From Jaltomata sinuosa (lineage: Eukaryota; Streptophyta; Magnoliopsida; Solanales; Solanaceae), in contig QJPP01007525.1 of NCBI GenBank assembly GCA_003996215.1, positions 2,170,001 through 2,234,000 on the forward strand: a stretch of DNA of 64,000 nucleotides, read 5' to 3'. The position numbers and the translations under genes were made by a program. Positions 24,562-36,543 of this stretch are shown one piece after another. Numbering within the stretch: the first letter of the stretch is position 1; each line of letters starts with the position of its first letter. The notes beneath the pieces are model-generated. The model ran no database searches, had not been told where the DNA came from, and saw only the letters and a program-made list of their open reading frames with translations.

Positions 24562-27500
24562 ATGGCGAGCAGCACGACCAGAGGAGAAGACGAAGCGAAA
24601 CAATTGGCAGCTGAGCTAAGCAAAACCCTAAAAGAAGGGGAAAGACTTCTAGCACCAACACGACGCCCCGACGGAACCCTACGTAAACCTATTCGAATTA
24701 GGGCTGGTTATGTGCCTCAAGATGAAGTCGCCATTTACAAATCTAAAGGCGCTCTTGTATGTAAAACATAATGTGTCATTCCTTTTTTCAAAAAATTTTC
24801 TGTGTGTTTTTGTGTTGATTGATTTTGGTGACTGGGGAGATGGCAGTTGAAGAAGGAAATGGAATCACTGCAGGATGTTCCGCCGGGTTATGATCTGGTG
24901 ATGGAGGAGAAACCAAAGTCTAAAGCTGCAAAGCGGAATGAAAGGAAGAAGGAAAAGCGTCAACAGGTTAATACTTTGTTCCTGCTTCTCTTGTTTATTA
25001 TACTTATACTCAGCATAGAGCCCAGTTTATATGGCCTGCACATTTTGTTCAGGAAATACTTCCTCACCCGTGCATCTAACTGTAGTTTAAGAGGCATGAT
25101 ATGTCTTTTTATGTAAGGTTTATCATTTAACCATGTTTAACTAACAACATACTGGTGTAATCCCACTAGTGGGGTCTGGGGAGGTTAAGATATACTCAAA
25201 CCTTACCCCTACCTTTGCGGTAGAGAGGTCGTTCCGATAGATTCTCGCTCAAAAGAGAAGTTATTCGAAGCAGAGCTGCAAGAAAAATATGAACAAGATA
25301 TCAAGATACAAAGAGAAGTTCCTGCATAAGTTGTCGGATCCTTAAAAAAAAGCTTTTCTGGGGATCCGCTGTTCAAGTCGAGTTTCCTTATTGTCCCTTC
25401 CTAGACATTCTGCTTCGAGAAAAATATGAGAACAAAATATCAAGATACAAAACAAAGGAAGAGATAGTAAGACATATTGATGAATAAGAAACTACGTGAT
25501 TACTAAATACTACTACTAATAAAGCGGAGAGGAGATATGGCTAGCCCCATGCCTCTCCCACCTAAAGTGCGACAACATTCGGCTACCTACTGACCTTCTA
25601 CCCTAATTCTCGACCTCCATACCTTACTAGCTAGGGTCATGTCCTTAGTAAGCTGAAATTGTGTCATGTCCTGTCTAATCACATCCCCATTTCTTTTTCA
25701 GCCTACCTCTACCTCTCCTAACGCCTGCTACTTCCAATTGCGCACACCTCCTTACTGGCGCATCCGCACACCTCCTCTTCACATGTCCAAACCATCTCAA
25801 CCTCTCTTCCCTCATCTAACCATATTTAACTAATATGTATTCTAATCTCAATTTATCACTTTAACCAACATGGTTTAGTGCCTGCACCTGCCACCTGGTC
25901 TTGTGGTCCATGTAAGTTTTTTCCCAATTTATTGTATCATAGCTGTTGTTGCATTAGTTGCAGTGTTAAGGATCTTTACTCAATATTATGTTCGACCAAA
26001 TTATTCATTTTCTTCGACAATGAAATAATGTAAATGCACCAGAAATCGTGATGTATATGATATTGCTATAAGACATAGAATAATTTAATAATGAACTGCA
26101 TGTAATGTTCTTTATTCTTAATGTACTACATTCTAACTCGACTAGCTTATGAAAGATCATAGAACGAAATAGCAGTATTATGTACAACAAACATATTTTC
26201 TGTAATTTCAAACGAAAGACCATAGAATGAAATGGCATTTAATTGGGCTTCTAAAGTTGGGATCCAACCATATTCTAAGCTGGTTCCTGATAATGTTGGT
26301 TTATGTTGTAGTACCCTTAAAGGCTCTTATGCCCCTCTATTTGTGGAAACACCGCTACAAGCAAATGGGTATCTGTTTTCCAAACTCTTCTAATTCTAAC
26401 CTGCTCAAGAAAAACTAGATTAGCATAAAAGGACCAAAGCTGGCAAGGAAGAGCAAGGATGCATTCCTGGGTTATCATAGTTCAGCCACTGTAAACGAAC
26501 AACAAAAACTAAATACTATGTATCATTATCAAAAAAAGACATCATAAAATGCATGTTTTTATAAAGAAAGGACATCTCATCAACAAAACAGCATCATGGA
26601 GGTGCGGGGATATAGAAAAATACAGGTAGAAAGCTGCAATGTTAAAGTTTTAAGGAGCTAATAAATTCTAGTAAAGCGTCTATATTAGTTATGTATCTAA
26701 AACTACCAACAAAAAGCAATAACTTGGACTTCAGAGTATGACACTTAGGGGTAAGAATAGTGGTGAATATGGTGTATTAGTAATGCTGATATTAGTTATG
26801 CGGAGATTATTTCTTATGCAGTGTTTGGTTTGGTGTATTAAAAACAACATGCATTACATAATTTCTAAAAATATTATTTGTTTATAAAAATACTCTCCAC
26901 AAATACAGTGGAAAGGATGTGAAAAAGGTTTTGAGGGGCAATTGTGTCTTTAATCATGGTAATGCATGCATTAGAACCCCTTGCATTACTAATACCATAG
27001 ATTTTCATGTATTAGTTATACATATCTTAATGCCAAATAGAGTATATAACCAATGCATAGGTTGAAAAAGTACCAAACAAGGTACTGGTAATACACAAAG
27101 CTAATGCATGCATTATTTTTTCAAATGCACTCTACCAAACGTCCCCTTAATAGCATTTTTATTGCTTTCACATAGGCGACAATTGCAAGTTGGATGATGT
27201 GTCATATATTTCGGATAGTTTTGTTTGGATTCTTATCAACTGAGCGGAGTTATGTGGCCATTAGGGATCTAGGCTTCACCCCCCCCCCCCCCCCCCGCCC
27301 CCGCAAAATAAATGTTAATTTGAATTCTTCCCTGAAGTTTCTACTATGATTCAATGACCCCACTCCCTATGTTACAGTACGCGATTTAATATCCTTTTAG
27401 CTTCAAAGAGAACAAACAATTGACACGGACTCTGCTCTTCGCTGTATGGTGTATATAATATAGTAAGCACTATATGGCTTTATACTTAGAGAAAAGACCG

Positions 27501-30500
27501 TTAAAGAAAATGACATTTACTGGGTATCTAAAGTGGGACACAGTCCTGATACGGTTTGTTTCAGCATAGTACCCTCAAAGTTTCTGATGTTTCTTGTTTG
27601 TGGATGCACTAGAAAAAGCAGATAGGTACTAGTTTCCTTCCTTCTAAGTCTATCTTCCTCGAGCAAAGCCCAGATAAACAGAAACCATGCCCAAAGATTG
27701 GCATAATCCAACTTAAACAGCTAGAGCAATCTGTAAGGTGTAATTTCATGTCTCTTCAGAATTTAAATAAAACGAATAACAAAGTCTACAAAAGGCAAAA
27801 TGAATGATGCTAAATTGATTCCGACCAGCCCAACTGATGTATGTTGCTATTAGAAATCGAGGTGTTACCCGTTCAATCCAAAAGGGAACATATCTCAGAA
27901 CTCCCTTGTCTCACAGGAAGAGATGATTAGGTTCCTCTATGTGACCATGTCGCTTTCGCACATGAAGCACCTGTTGCACAATGGGAACCCCTTTTTCAAA
28001 GTTATCTTGGGAGAAGCGTACTTCATGTAGTGCTGTGCAAACAAATCAAGAGACGAAGAGGGGCTACTGTTTGCCTAGGCAGGTCCTTCCAAAATTAATC
28101 AAGCTGCAATAATTGTATGCAGTGAAATTCCCTTTACTATCACCTTTCTACTTGATCAAATCATTTTCTCTGTTTCCCCAAAAAGATGTCAGCCTCTCGA
28201 TTAACTGTTTTTTTCTTAGAATGGTAATTTTTTATAAACATAGCACTAAGAGAGTGGTGAAATATGTAGAATTGGATGTCAAAGGCAACTGGCAGTGCCC
28301 CAAAAGTATCCTATCCTATTCCTGTAGGGTATCTACGAGATCTGAAATTACCTTGTGAAACTGATGTTCCTACTACCATTTGCTTTGCATTGAGGTATGG
28401 ACTCAAAAGAAGTGTGACCACTCCTGCCCCAAGGCATTAGTCTAGTGGTAAGAGCGCAACGCTTGTGGGTTAGGGCCATTACCCCCGAGTTTTGAACAAT
28501 GCGTCACTGGCCCTCGGATTTCTTGGTTATAAAAGAGGTATGGCTATGCCTAGGATTCTGTTAGAACTTTTTCCAGTCCATCTGCCACTTCAAAGTAAAT
28601 GTTTGTTTTTGAATTCTTCTTTTAATTTTCTAATGTATCTCCATGTCCCCACTCAATATGTCAAGCATATGCTTTGATATCTTTTAAGCTTCAAATAAAA
28701 CAAATAAATAACATGAATTCTTCTCTTACCTGTTTTCTGTTTTCTAATTCTCTTTTAAATTAAACTCAAAAGTATCTTATATTGCACCAATGTGGTTTTT
28801 TGATAACTTCTGTTTTTGTTATCGTTTATTTTGTTTGCGTTATGCTAGGACATTGATCCCCTACCATTAGGTACCATTTACTGACTCTATGAATATAATT
28901 TCTTATTGTATCTGTCAAAACTGGAAAAAGGGAAAGTAGAATCTTGGTACTGAGCATTAACCGAAGACTACTATTATCCAAAGAAAAAAGGTGGAAAGAG
29001 GAAGGTAGAATCTCAAATGAGACCATTGAAAAAGTTCTTACACTTCAGTGGAAGTTGATGGACAAATATAGGTAACACAGGTGACTAAGAACTGAAAATG
29101 AAAAACTGTGTAGGACTTTTCTATTCCATCCCATATTTGGCTTTCAGCTATCCAGTATGCTTCTTGTCAAACTGCTATCATAAGTTGAAGAAAGCTGCTT
29201 CGTGACTATTACCCTTTTCTTGGGGCAAGGATTGACTTATTACATTAACCCTTGTCTAGGATGAATAATTTTTGGGCCTCTTGTCCATTTCAAACATGTG
29301 TATACAATTATGCAACAATATGAGCTATTACATATGTGAACTAATAATGATTGAAGTCCTAAGTTTGAGGATGTAACATTGGGCAAAAAATAAAGGTCAC
29401 TTGGGAGGTGGTGAAATTAGAATCTCTTTATTTTTTACTTGTATTTTGGTATAATGAGGACCTAGCCTTTAGTGTATGTAGTTTGATGGATCTTTCAGAA
29501 GATTAAAAGCTATTTCTGACGGATAGCTATGTTAGCTAGGCCACCTGCCTGATCAGGGTTTCCATCCGAACTAGTGCCTTAAGCAGGAAGGCAAATGAAA
29601 TTCTGTGGTATGGTATCGTATATAAGAGAGCTTGCTTTTAGGAGGGATCTTTCGCCTTTATTGAGGAGATATAAAACAAGCTTGCTTACTAATAAAGCGG
29701 CAAGAAGCACCTTCTTTCTCAAAGTCAACTTTCTCCCCTTTTACTAGTAGTTGAGTGCTCATTGTTGTTCGGATCTTGACCGGATCCGAGCTTCCCAAGC
29801 TAAACTTGTATACAAGCTGGCACGATCTCGTTGTAATATTAGTGAGGATTAATCACACAAAAAACGTATGAGCTTGATTAACACAACTTGTGGCAGGCTG
29901 CCCTTGAAAAGGGTAAGAATCCAGAGAATGATGAGGTCTCATCTGCTGAAAATTCAGTTGATGGTCCAGATCGGGTTGAGTCAGTTATGTCCCAGATAAA
30001 CAATCTTGCCATATCTGCAAATCCTGTTGTCCCTCCTTCAAATTCAACCGAGTCTTCTGCCATGGGAGATAGTGTGCAGGACATTGACAAAAAAATCCGA
30101 GCTCTGAAGAAAAAGGTATGTTCTCTAGTGCTTCTAGTTCTCTGATGGCATGCCATAATTCGAGATCTATGAAGTAAGTTTGATGCATCTTACAGCATTT
30201 TAAAGATACTCAGCTATCATATTTGTTTTCCATGCCTTGGGTGAATTTATTGTCTACTTCGCAATTGCATGGTGGAAAAAACTTTCTGTTTTGATGTACT
30301 AAATGGATGATTTGAGTTTGTTGCACGGTAATAACGTGTTTGGTGCATTCTTTTCTAAACCAAAAATGGTATGGTCCACTAAATGTGCTGGTTCAAATCC
30401 ATGTCCTCCTCCAGCTACTCATTTAATATGATCTCTAATTCATTATATGTCCCCCTTTAAATTGCATTTTTCAGTCCAAGGTGCTACTCCCATTTCAACA

Positions 30501-30901
30501 CTACTGTCAAATGAAGATTTGAATTTGATTTCTACTAATAGTCTCATCTTTCTAAAACTGCACATATTTAGAATGTGGAAATTGGAAACAAATCTGTAGC
30601 TTTAGAATGATGTGGGTTTTTATGAGACGAGAAAAAATACATAAAATCAATGTTGTAATCACTGGTGATTTATCTGTACTACATTCTTCTGAAGCTTGAA
30701 GGTTCAAGATGCACTTACCCGTCTCTGCTAAACTAACCCCTGCTTTATTTGGTGTAGATTCGGCTGACAGAAGCTCAACAGCAGAAGACTGAGGAGAAGG
30801 ACATGAAGCCAGAGCAGCTGGAAAAAATGGCTAAGCTGGAAAGCTGGCGAAAAGAGTTGAAGCTTTTGGAGGATAGAAAGGCTGAACTGGAAGCATCGTG
30901 A
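24562..30901 (+). CDS. PYM: PYM/WIBG homologue (partner of Y14 and Mago)
   Basis: PYM binds the Y14-Mago heterodimer and helps take exon junction complexes off translated mRNA in the cytoplasm. Exons 24562-24756, 24847-24966, 29897-30115 and 30758-30901 join in phase 0 each time to 678 nt, 225 aa, close to the usual length of about 200 aa. The conserved N-terminal Mago-Y14-binding region is in exon 1 (residues about 30-62, with RRPDGTLRKPIRIRAGYVPQ then EVAIYKSKG). Exon 2 has KSKAAKRNERKKEKRQQ, a basic stretch. The C-terminus (residues about 165-225) is a charged helical region, DIDKKIRALKKKIRLTEAQQ onward to LEDRKAELEAS. The start is the first ATG after a GA-rich leader. Intron 2 is 4.9 kb and full of repeats. 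It converges with MRTO4, about 1 kb away. Confidence 0.92.
25138..25825 (-). mobile_element. 3' fragment of an RTE LINE in PYM intron 2
   Basis: Antisense. The 3' terminus (acaacatactggtgtaatcc, then tggggtctggggagg) lies at 25146-25190. The RT C-terminal region (complement of cttctaccctaattctcgac... through ...aaccatctcaacctc) runs from about 25605 to 25810. It is the same family as 10933-12130 but much shorter and carries no open frame. Confidence 0.75.
26747..27148. mobile_element. MITE with weak terminal inverted repeats
   Basis: Starts ttaggggtaagaatagtgg and ends ctctaccaaacgtcccctta. The flanking and internal sequence is largely self-complementary (gtgtattagtaatgctg against a run of gcattactaatacc and ggtaatacacaaagc). 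The right end resembles the common plant gggacgtttggtagagt MITE terminus. It lies in PYM intron 2. Confidence 0.6.
27279..27303 (+). repeat. Poly(C) tract
   Basis: A C-run of about 18 with a following gccccc. Its length is likely unstable or hard to sequence. PYM intron 2. Confidence 0.85.
28428..28500 (+). mobile_element. tRNA-derived SINE head fragment
   Basis: Contains a box A-like TTAGTCTAGTGG and, about 50 nt on, a box B-like GAGTTTTGAAC, in PYM intron 2. No complete tRNA fold is visible, so it is not called a tRNA. Confidence 0.5.
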
Positions 30902-31895
30902 ATTTTATGCTGAAGAAAAGCTACGGTAGCCTGGTGGGATTTTACTGCTGCATCAGTATATTCATCACTCCCAGATTTTGTTAATGGAACTCTGTATTTT
31001 TGTACCTTGTGCACTAGCTAGGGCAAAACAACGTGGGATCTAAATTAGATCATCTAATTTGGGGTATTTTTCAGGTAGTACTCCAATTTTTGAGGGCATA
31101 GCTGCTGCTTGATCTGATTTGTCCTTGATTTCTTAAGACGTCGAAACTAGGGTTGAAATACCATTTACACTATTAGGCTTGTGGCATGAATGTTTCATGA
31201 ACTTTAGTTATTTGGACAACATTTGAAGGTGGAGTAGGTAAAAGAAAATTCTCTGGAGCTGAAGTTAGTAGAAAACTTGTGTTGTCTGGAGAATTGTACA
31301 TACAAGACACCTCAGTTTTGAGGATGCAGTTCAGGAACAAACGTCTTTAGCTGAACCGATTACCAATTTCTTGACTTCATGCTATATTAGTTATCATTGC
31401 TTCTTCAAGAAGACTGTTACTACTACTCCAAATCTTATTCTTTTGGATCATTCGGTCTTAAGGTGACACCAAAAAATTGGAATCCAGAACTTTATCAATA
31501 GGTGTTTTTTCTGCCATTATTGCCTCAAAATAGGCATATACCAAGAAAGATCTTAAACCAGGCAACTGAACCTGCAATTACATCTTTGACATAATGTAAA
31601 CCATCAAAGAATGTTGAGAACAAAATATGAAGTTGCCACGATATACTTAAGTAAAAGATTTTACATAAAATCTGTTGCAATGAACAGTCAAATAATTCAA
31701 ACACCTTACACACAACTGAGGTCTGAATGCCAAATTTAATATTGTCAAAACTGATGACTGGTCCAGTAGTATTTCTGAGACCAAGTAGAAAGCACTCCAT
31801 ATATAACTTCATCTAGCAAGAGGTTATAGGAGTATCTCCGGATGCCCAAACTTTAATCTTGTAAAACATGTGTCTGACACAGGTTTGAGAGCAGT
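30902..31895. other. Convergent intergenic region, PYM and MRTO4 3' UTRs
   Basis: About 1 kb without a recognisable gene. Both neighbouring genes end here, so it holds their 3' UTRs and polyadenylation sites. I see no clear repeat family. The antisense open frames at 30775-31014 and 31525-31812 lack recognisable similarity. Confidence 0.6.
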
Positions 31896-34666
31896 CTATG
31901 AGGATTCAATGTCTGATTCTTCCAATCCTTCTCTGTAGATTTCAAATTCATTAGGAGACCACCTGCATATTAAGTTGAGCCGGAAAGTAGCCATCTTGAT
32001 ATCAAGCAGGCGCTGCAAGTTACAAGGTAATTGTGTTCAGGCACTTGCAGTATGACGCAAGAAATATACAGAATGGAACTATACTCGGAAATTTGATAGT
32101 TGGGAAAATCAACAAACCAGTATCCGAGCTGCCTCTGGTGACAATGGCTTCCCTTCTTCACATACAACATAGTCAGCCACAAGCTCCACGACACCTGATA
32201 AAAGTCAATGAATCAGAGAGCATAAAGATAACTATTGACATATCAGACACCAAAATCATGTTACAATTATCAATCAGCAAAACGCAAAACAAAAGAGCAG
32301 TGATTAATACCTCTGTTCAACCGAACTGGCATCCCTTGCTTCCGCAGGAATGGCTCCATCTCATGTGTGAACTGATCAAGAGGACCTTCTTGCAGCTCCA
32401 CCTGATAGATTGAACCAAACATAAAAACCCAGTAAGTACTTCAGATATAAGTTGGGGCAAGGTAATATGTGAAGATACCTTGGACATGCTCAGGTCAAAT
32501 TTAGTAAAAGCATTCCCAAATTATCTTATCTACTTGGACCACTTTTTCATGGATACTTATAATAATTGATATGGTTTAATTATTATAGACCAAACAACAG
32601 ATGGGTACTCCCAAAGGCATCAAATTGAAACAGAGAAAGCATCCCCTTATTATAAGTTGCCAAGATGGCATTCAGCTTCTTTTTTTTGTTGTTGATAAAG
32701 CCAAATGGCATTTAGCTTTACAAATCATAAATTGACATATAGCCACAAAAATGAGTTGCCCTATACCTATGCTAGTGGGAGGTTGCAGGTACCCAATAGG
32801 TCAGTCAGAGGGTGTGCGCAAGGTGGACACCATAGTCATACAAAAACTCGTATTCACATAATAACTTCTGAAATACCTTTTCTGTTGCTGCAGTGCCAGT
32901 CCTCGCGAAATCATATTCTTCATACTCGTTAAACAACCTGACAACATTTAAAATGATGAGCAAAAATATTGAGCGGAATGGAGGGAGCAGGAACCAAACA
33001 GCAGGGGTCACACTCCAGCAGAGAGGAACAGCTAGTGCTACAGGCAACAAGGTATTCAGTGAATTCCGACTTCCATGCAAAGAACAAAATTACAATATAA
33101 TGTAGAAAAGAAGTGGTGTTAAGCTATAAACACAATCAGCAACAATTTGGATATAGCACAACACGATAGACAAGGGTGATACTACCCCCCCCAGGCCACC
33201 ATCACCCAAAAAAAAAAAGTACTGTACAAGTTTGACCTCATCAAGAAGCAGAGTAATAACATGAAGAGTTTCGACATCTCTAATGCATCATTGAATCTGG
33301 ATTTTACCTTTGGACTTCTTCCGTCGATAAGTTAGTAAAGCAAAGTCCTGAATCTCCACGTACAAGCTGTAAAGACAGGATATTTCAAACCAAACATTAC
33401 TTAGAGTAGATACAGCATATCTAAAAATAAAGTTAATTCAAATGGATATTTAACACATATATAATGTACATTGGAGTATCCTACCTTAGAAATCTTATGG
33501 AGGCCGGGCCTAATCTCATCAGAGACTGACCGGCCTAGCGCTACCTGCATGACTTTGTTTGATCCAAGGAAAAATCTGAAATGGAAAGAAATAATGCTTA
33601 ATACACTCCATGCTAATAGTTAATTATGAAAGACCAACAAAGTTAAGATATATGCTTCCTAACTCGATACCAATTTCTATTCGATAATCCTCCAAAAGAA
33701 TTGCTTGGGACGAGAAAATGTACAGTTTTAATGATAGCAAGATCACTATATGCACAGAAATGTACTCTTGAAACAAGCAATACCAGCCAGACAAGCCAAA
33801 TCCAGGTTCAGTAAAATATACTTTCTAAATTATCCTCTTGCAAAGCAGAAAAATTATAAGAGTCGGACTAAGAAATTTTAGGCACGGAATAGCCACAACA
33901 TGTAAAATCTAAACATGGACATACAACTACAAAGTTCCTCCATATGGGGCTTATTTAAAATTTGTTTTTTTCTTCCGAACTCCCTCGGGAAAATACAAAG
34001 CTCATAGTATTCTACATTATTAGTTGCAACTAACAACTTCTGGTATACTCGCAGTAAAAGTGAGGTAAGATCTAAACATGTACATACGACAACTACAAAG
34101 TCCCTTCATATGGGGCTTTTTTTAAAAAAAAAATCCTGAACTCTCTCAAGGAAAATACAGAGCTCATATTCCTACATTATTAGTTGCAACTAACAACTTG
34201 CTATACTCGCAGCAAAAGTGTTGTATCGACTTGGACATACGGCAATATGTATAATTTCGTATTACTATATTTTTAAACAACTAAGATAAATTGAGAAGAA
34301 AATAGCAAAAGGTATATATGAAACCAATCAACCATAAATAAATAAACAAATAACCAAACTTGCCTGCTAGAAGACTTGAGCTGATCTCTGAACTCCTTGA
34401 ACTTGAGATTTCTCATGTTCTCGAAACTAAAAACATACACTGAACTATACTTTTCCGCACATTCCCTTATTGAATTAACAATGGTTTCTTTGTGCTCCTT
34501 CCCCTTCTTCTTCGTCTTAGATAAGGTAACTGCAATCAAAATCCACAAGACATGAGCTTAATAAAAAAAACTTTAGAAATGCTTAAACAGTAATGAATTC
34601 AACAATCATATATCGGAAATTCTAGGGTTTTACTATACCGGCTCTGTTACGCTTCGACTTCGGCAT
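31896..34666 (-). CDS. MRTO4: mRNA turnover protein 4 homologue (MRTO4/Mrt4), 60S assembly factor
   Basis: Nucleolar paralogue of ribosomal P0 (L10 family) that occupies the P0 site on pre-60S particles until the stalk assembles. Exons on the minus strand: 34666-34639, 34529-34364, 33575-33485, 33366-33308, 32937-32877, 32401-32311, 32194-32118, 32012-31896. They join with matching phase to 690 nt, 229 aa (family about 235-240). The N-terminus MPKSKRNRAVTLSKTKKKG is diagnostic. It is followed by the L10-type core (KYSSVYVFSFENMRNLKFKE, then FFLGSNKVMQVALGRS), a GDSGLCFTNLSTEEVQ stretch, FNEYEEYDFARTG and FLRKQGMPVRLNRG, and an acidic tail ending EESDIESS. Intron 2 needs a GC donor (34363-34362). 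The upstream region has site II-type motifs and a telo-box-like AGGGTTT, as is usual for ribosome-biogenesis genes. Confidence 0.95.
32775..32840 (+). mobile_element. SINE 3' fragment in MRTO4 intron 5
   Basis: gtgggaggttgcaggtaccc, followed shortly by ggtgtgcgcaaggtggaca, matches the 3' half of the SINE at 38553-38772 and, inverted, 48905-49147. Confidence 0.55.
33907..34222 (-). repeat. Tandem duplication of about 165 bp in MRTO4 intron 2
   Basis: Two diverged copies, starting at about 33907 and 34072. Each contains atctaaacatg, catatggggctt, gaaaatacaaagctcat (with changes) and attattagttgcaactaaca. Divergence indicates an older event than the duplications at 7774 and 49101. Confidence 0.85.
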
Positions 34667-34830
34667 TGCTTCTTGGTTTTTTTGTGAAAGCTTAAACCCT
34701 ACTTCTTGCTTTGCTTTCGAAAAAGAAGTAAAACCTGGCCGCGCGTTTAGTTTTATGTCGTTATGCTGGGTTAGGCCTGTAATGGGCCTAAGGGTTCACC
34801 AGGCCCAGTTGCTTGAAAAGTTGGGCTGTA
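34667..34830 (-). promoter_or_regulatory. MRTO4 promoter/5' UTR with site II and telo-box motifs
   Basis: Within about 160 bp upstream of the MRTO4 start are an AGGGTTT telo-box-like motif (minus strand, near 34695-34701), GGCCTAACCCAG (about 34777-34766), TGGGCC/GGCCCA (34783-34788 and 34802-34807) and AGCCCAA (34827-34821). Site II (TGGGCY) plus telo-box is the known promoter signature of plant ribosomal and translation genes. Motifs are seen; activity is inferred. Confidence 0.7.
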
Positions 34831-35482
34831 TAGTAGAGCAACGCGTTATTGGACAGTGGTCCAATGGGATGTGAACAAAATTGTCATAAGTGGGTCAAGT
34901 TCAAAAACTGTTCTAAGATGGGTTGGTCTTATATTTTGTCTCCGATAAGAAAAGTTTTACAAAAATGACTCATAAGGGGTGGTCTAGAAATTTTGTCTCC
35001 ACTTAACAAACTTTTAAAAAATGCTCTGCTTTCAGAAAATTCTAACTTTTGTCCATAATACAGACGTTCAAGATATTTTAAAATAGTAAACCTGCTCAAT
35101 TGGCTAGAAGTTATGTCTTATAGGCAAAAGTTAGAACTTAGGCAGGTTATCCATCAGACATAAGTTCTAATTTTTGCCGATAAAACATGCATTTGGGACA
35201 TTTTAAGAGAGTGAAACTTGCTTAATTGACGAAAAATCTAACCTTATAGATAAATATTAGAACTTATGTCTGATGGGCAACATAAATTCTTCATAGCATT
35301 TCTTTTTCAAGTTATGGTCATTTTTTGAAAAAGGTTCATTAAGTGAGGACAAAAATTCAAGACAAGACACTTTTGAGAATAAAAAATCAAGATCAAATAC
35401 TTTTGGGATAAAAATTCAAGACAGACACATTGAGGGACAATAGGTGTAAGTTCCTCATCACAAGTAATCTAACAAGTTTATA

Positions 35483-35812
35483 AATTTTAGAGTTAATAGT
35501 CAAAAATACAACTGAATTATCGTTTTTCGCTAATTTCATACCCTAACTATCAGTTTTTTTTTCCTACTTGAACTACCATCATTCATTTATGTATCAAAAC
35601 ACAACTCAACTATCAATTGTTTCATTCCCTTACATGGACTATCACCAATTCTTCAAGTAGGAAAAATGAACAATTGATAGTTAATGTGTTTTAAAATGGA
35701 GTAAATAGTGATAGTTCATGTAGGAAAATGGAACAATTGATAATTGGATATGAAACTCATAAAAAAGGTGATAGTTAAAATGTGATTTGACCATTTTCTC
35801 TAAACTTTATAT
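35483..35812. mobile_element. TIR-bearing MITE upstream of separase
   Basis: Left end attttagagttaatagtcaa and right end ttgaccattttctctaaact are inverted repeats. Inside, gaacaattgatagtt and aactatcaattgtttcattc form further inverted pairs. It lies in the 1.9-kb region between the MRTO4 and separase start codons. Adjacent 35030-35290 carries several direct and inverted copies of an acataagttctaa-like motif, probably another degenerate element. Confidence 0.6.
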
Positions 35813-36436
35813 AAAAACTACTATTAAGATCCGACTTTGTGTTATACTATCAAATCTGTCAAACTGAAGGGACGGAGACATTGTAAGTCATCTAACAATT
35901 TTTATCTAGAGTGTTAGAGAACTAAGATAGAGAGAAGACAAGCAGAAAAATAGTCCATTAATAAGGCACATACCAAAATAATCGAATTAGAAAAATAAAA
36001 TCGAATCGAACTTGAAAAAACTCGAACAAAAATAGTTTGACTCGGTGTTTGGTACACCCTAACGAAAAAAATGAGAATCGAAACCAATTTTTTAAAAAGA
36101 ACAATTGCCCATGAATTGACCCCTAATTCACTTATAGCTTGTGTGGCTAAACACAATCTTTTACCTCCTAAATGATTATTTTTTGCAAAATTTATGATAA
36201 AAATAGTACTCTTTAAAATAAGAACATTTTGAAAATTTCCCAAACAAATTGTTTATATTAATCACCTTTTTTATTAGTGGCACGTAGAATATTCCTAAAA
36301 AAAAATAAAGAAAAAACGAAGGGGAGAAAAAGAAGAGCGGTACACTACACGCTACTACTCCCTTTATAATTTTTAAGAAACTTCTATATAAGTTTCCGTT
36401 CACAATTCTATGTTTTGAAGAACAAGAGCGGTACAC

Positions 36437-36444
36437 TTTCCCGC
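36437..36444 (+). promoter_or_regulatory. E2F consensus site upstream of separase
   Basis: TTTCCCGC exactly matches the E2F consensus TTTSSCGC, 100 bp before the separase ATG. Separase is a cell-cycle gene, so E2F control is plausible. One 8-mer can occur by chance. Confidence 0.55.
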
Positions 36445-36543
36445 TCTTTGAAATTCCTCTCTTAACAAGTCCCACTGGACCACTCCCCAAATCGCCACCG
36501 CCCACCGCCGCATCCCTGCCCTCCGGCGGCCGCAGCCACTCTA

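Noticed and set aside
28428..28500. Possible tRNA gene
   Set aside because: Box A- and B-like motifs are present but no acceptor stem or anticodon arm pairs properly. Better read as a SINE head.
36176..36505. Antisense open frames upstream of separase
   Set aside because: They overlap the separase leader and a poly(A)-rich stretch and translate to Phe/Lys-rich low complexity.
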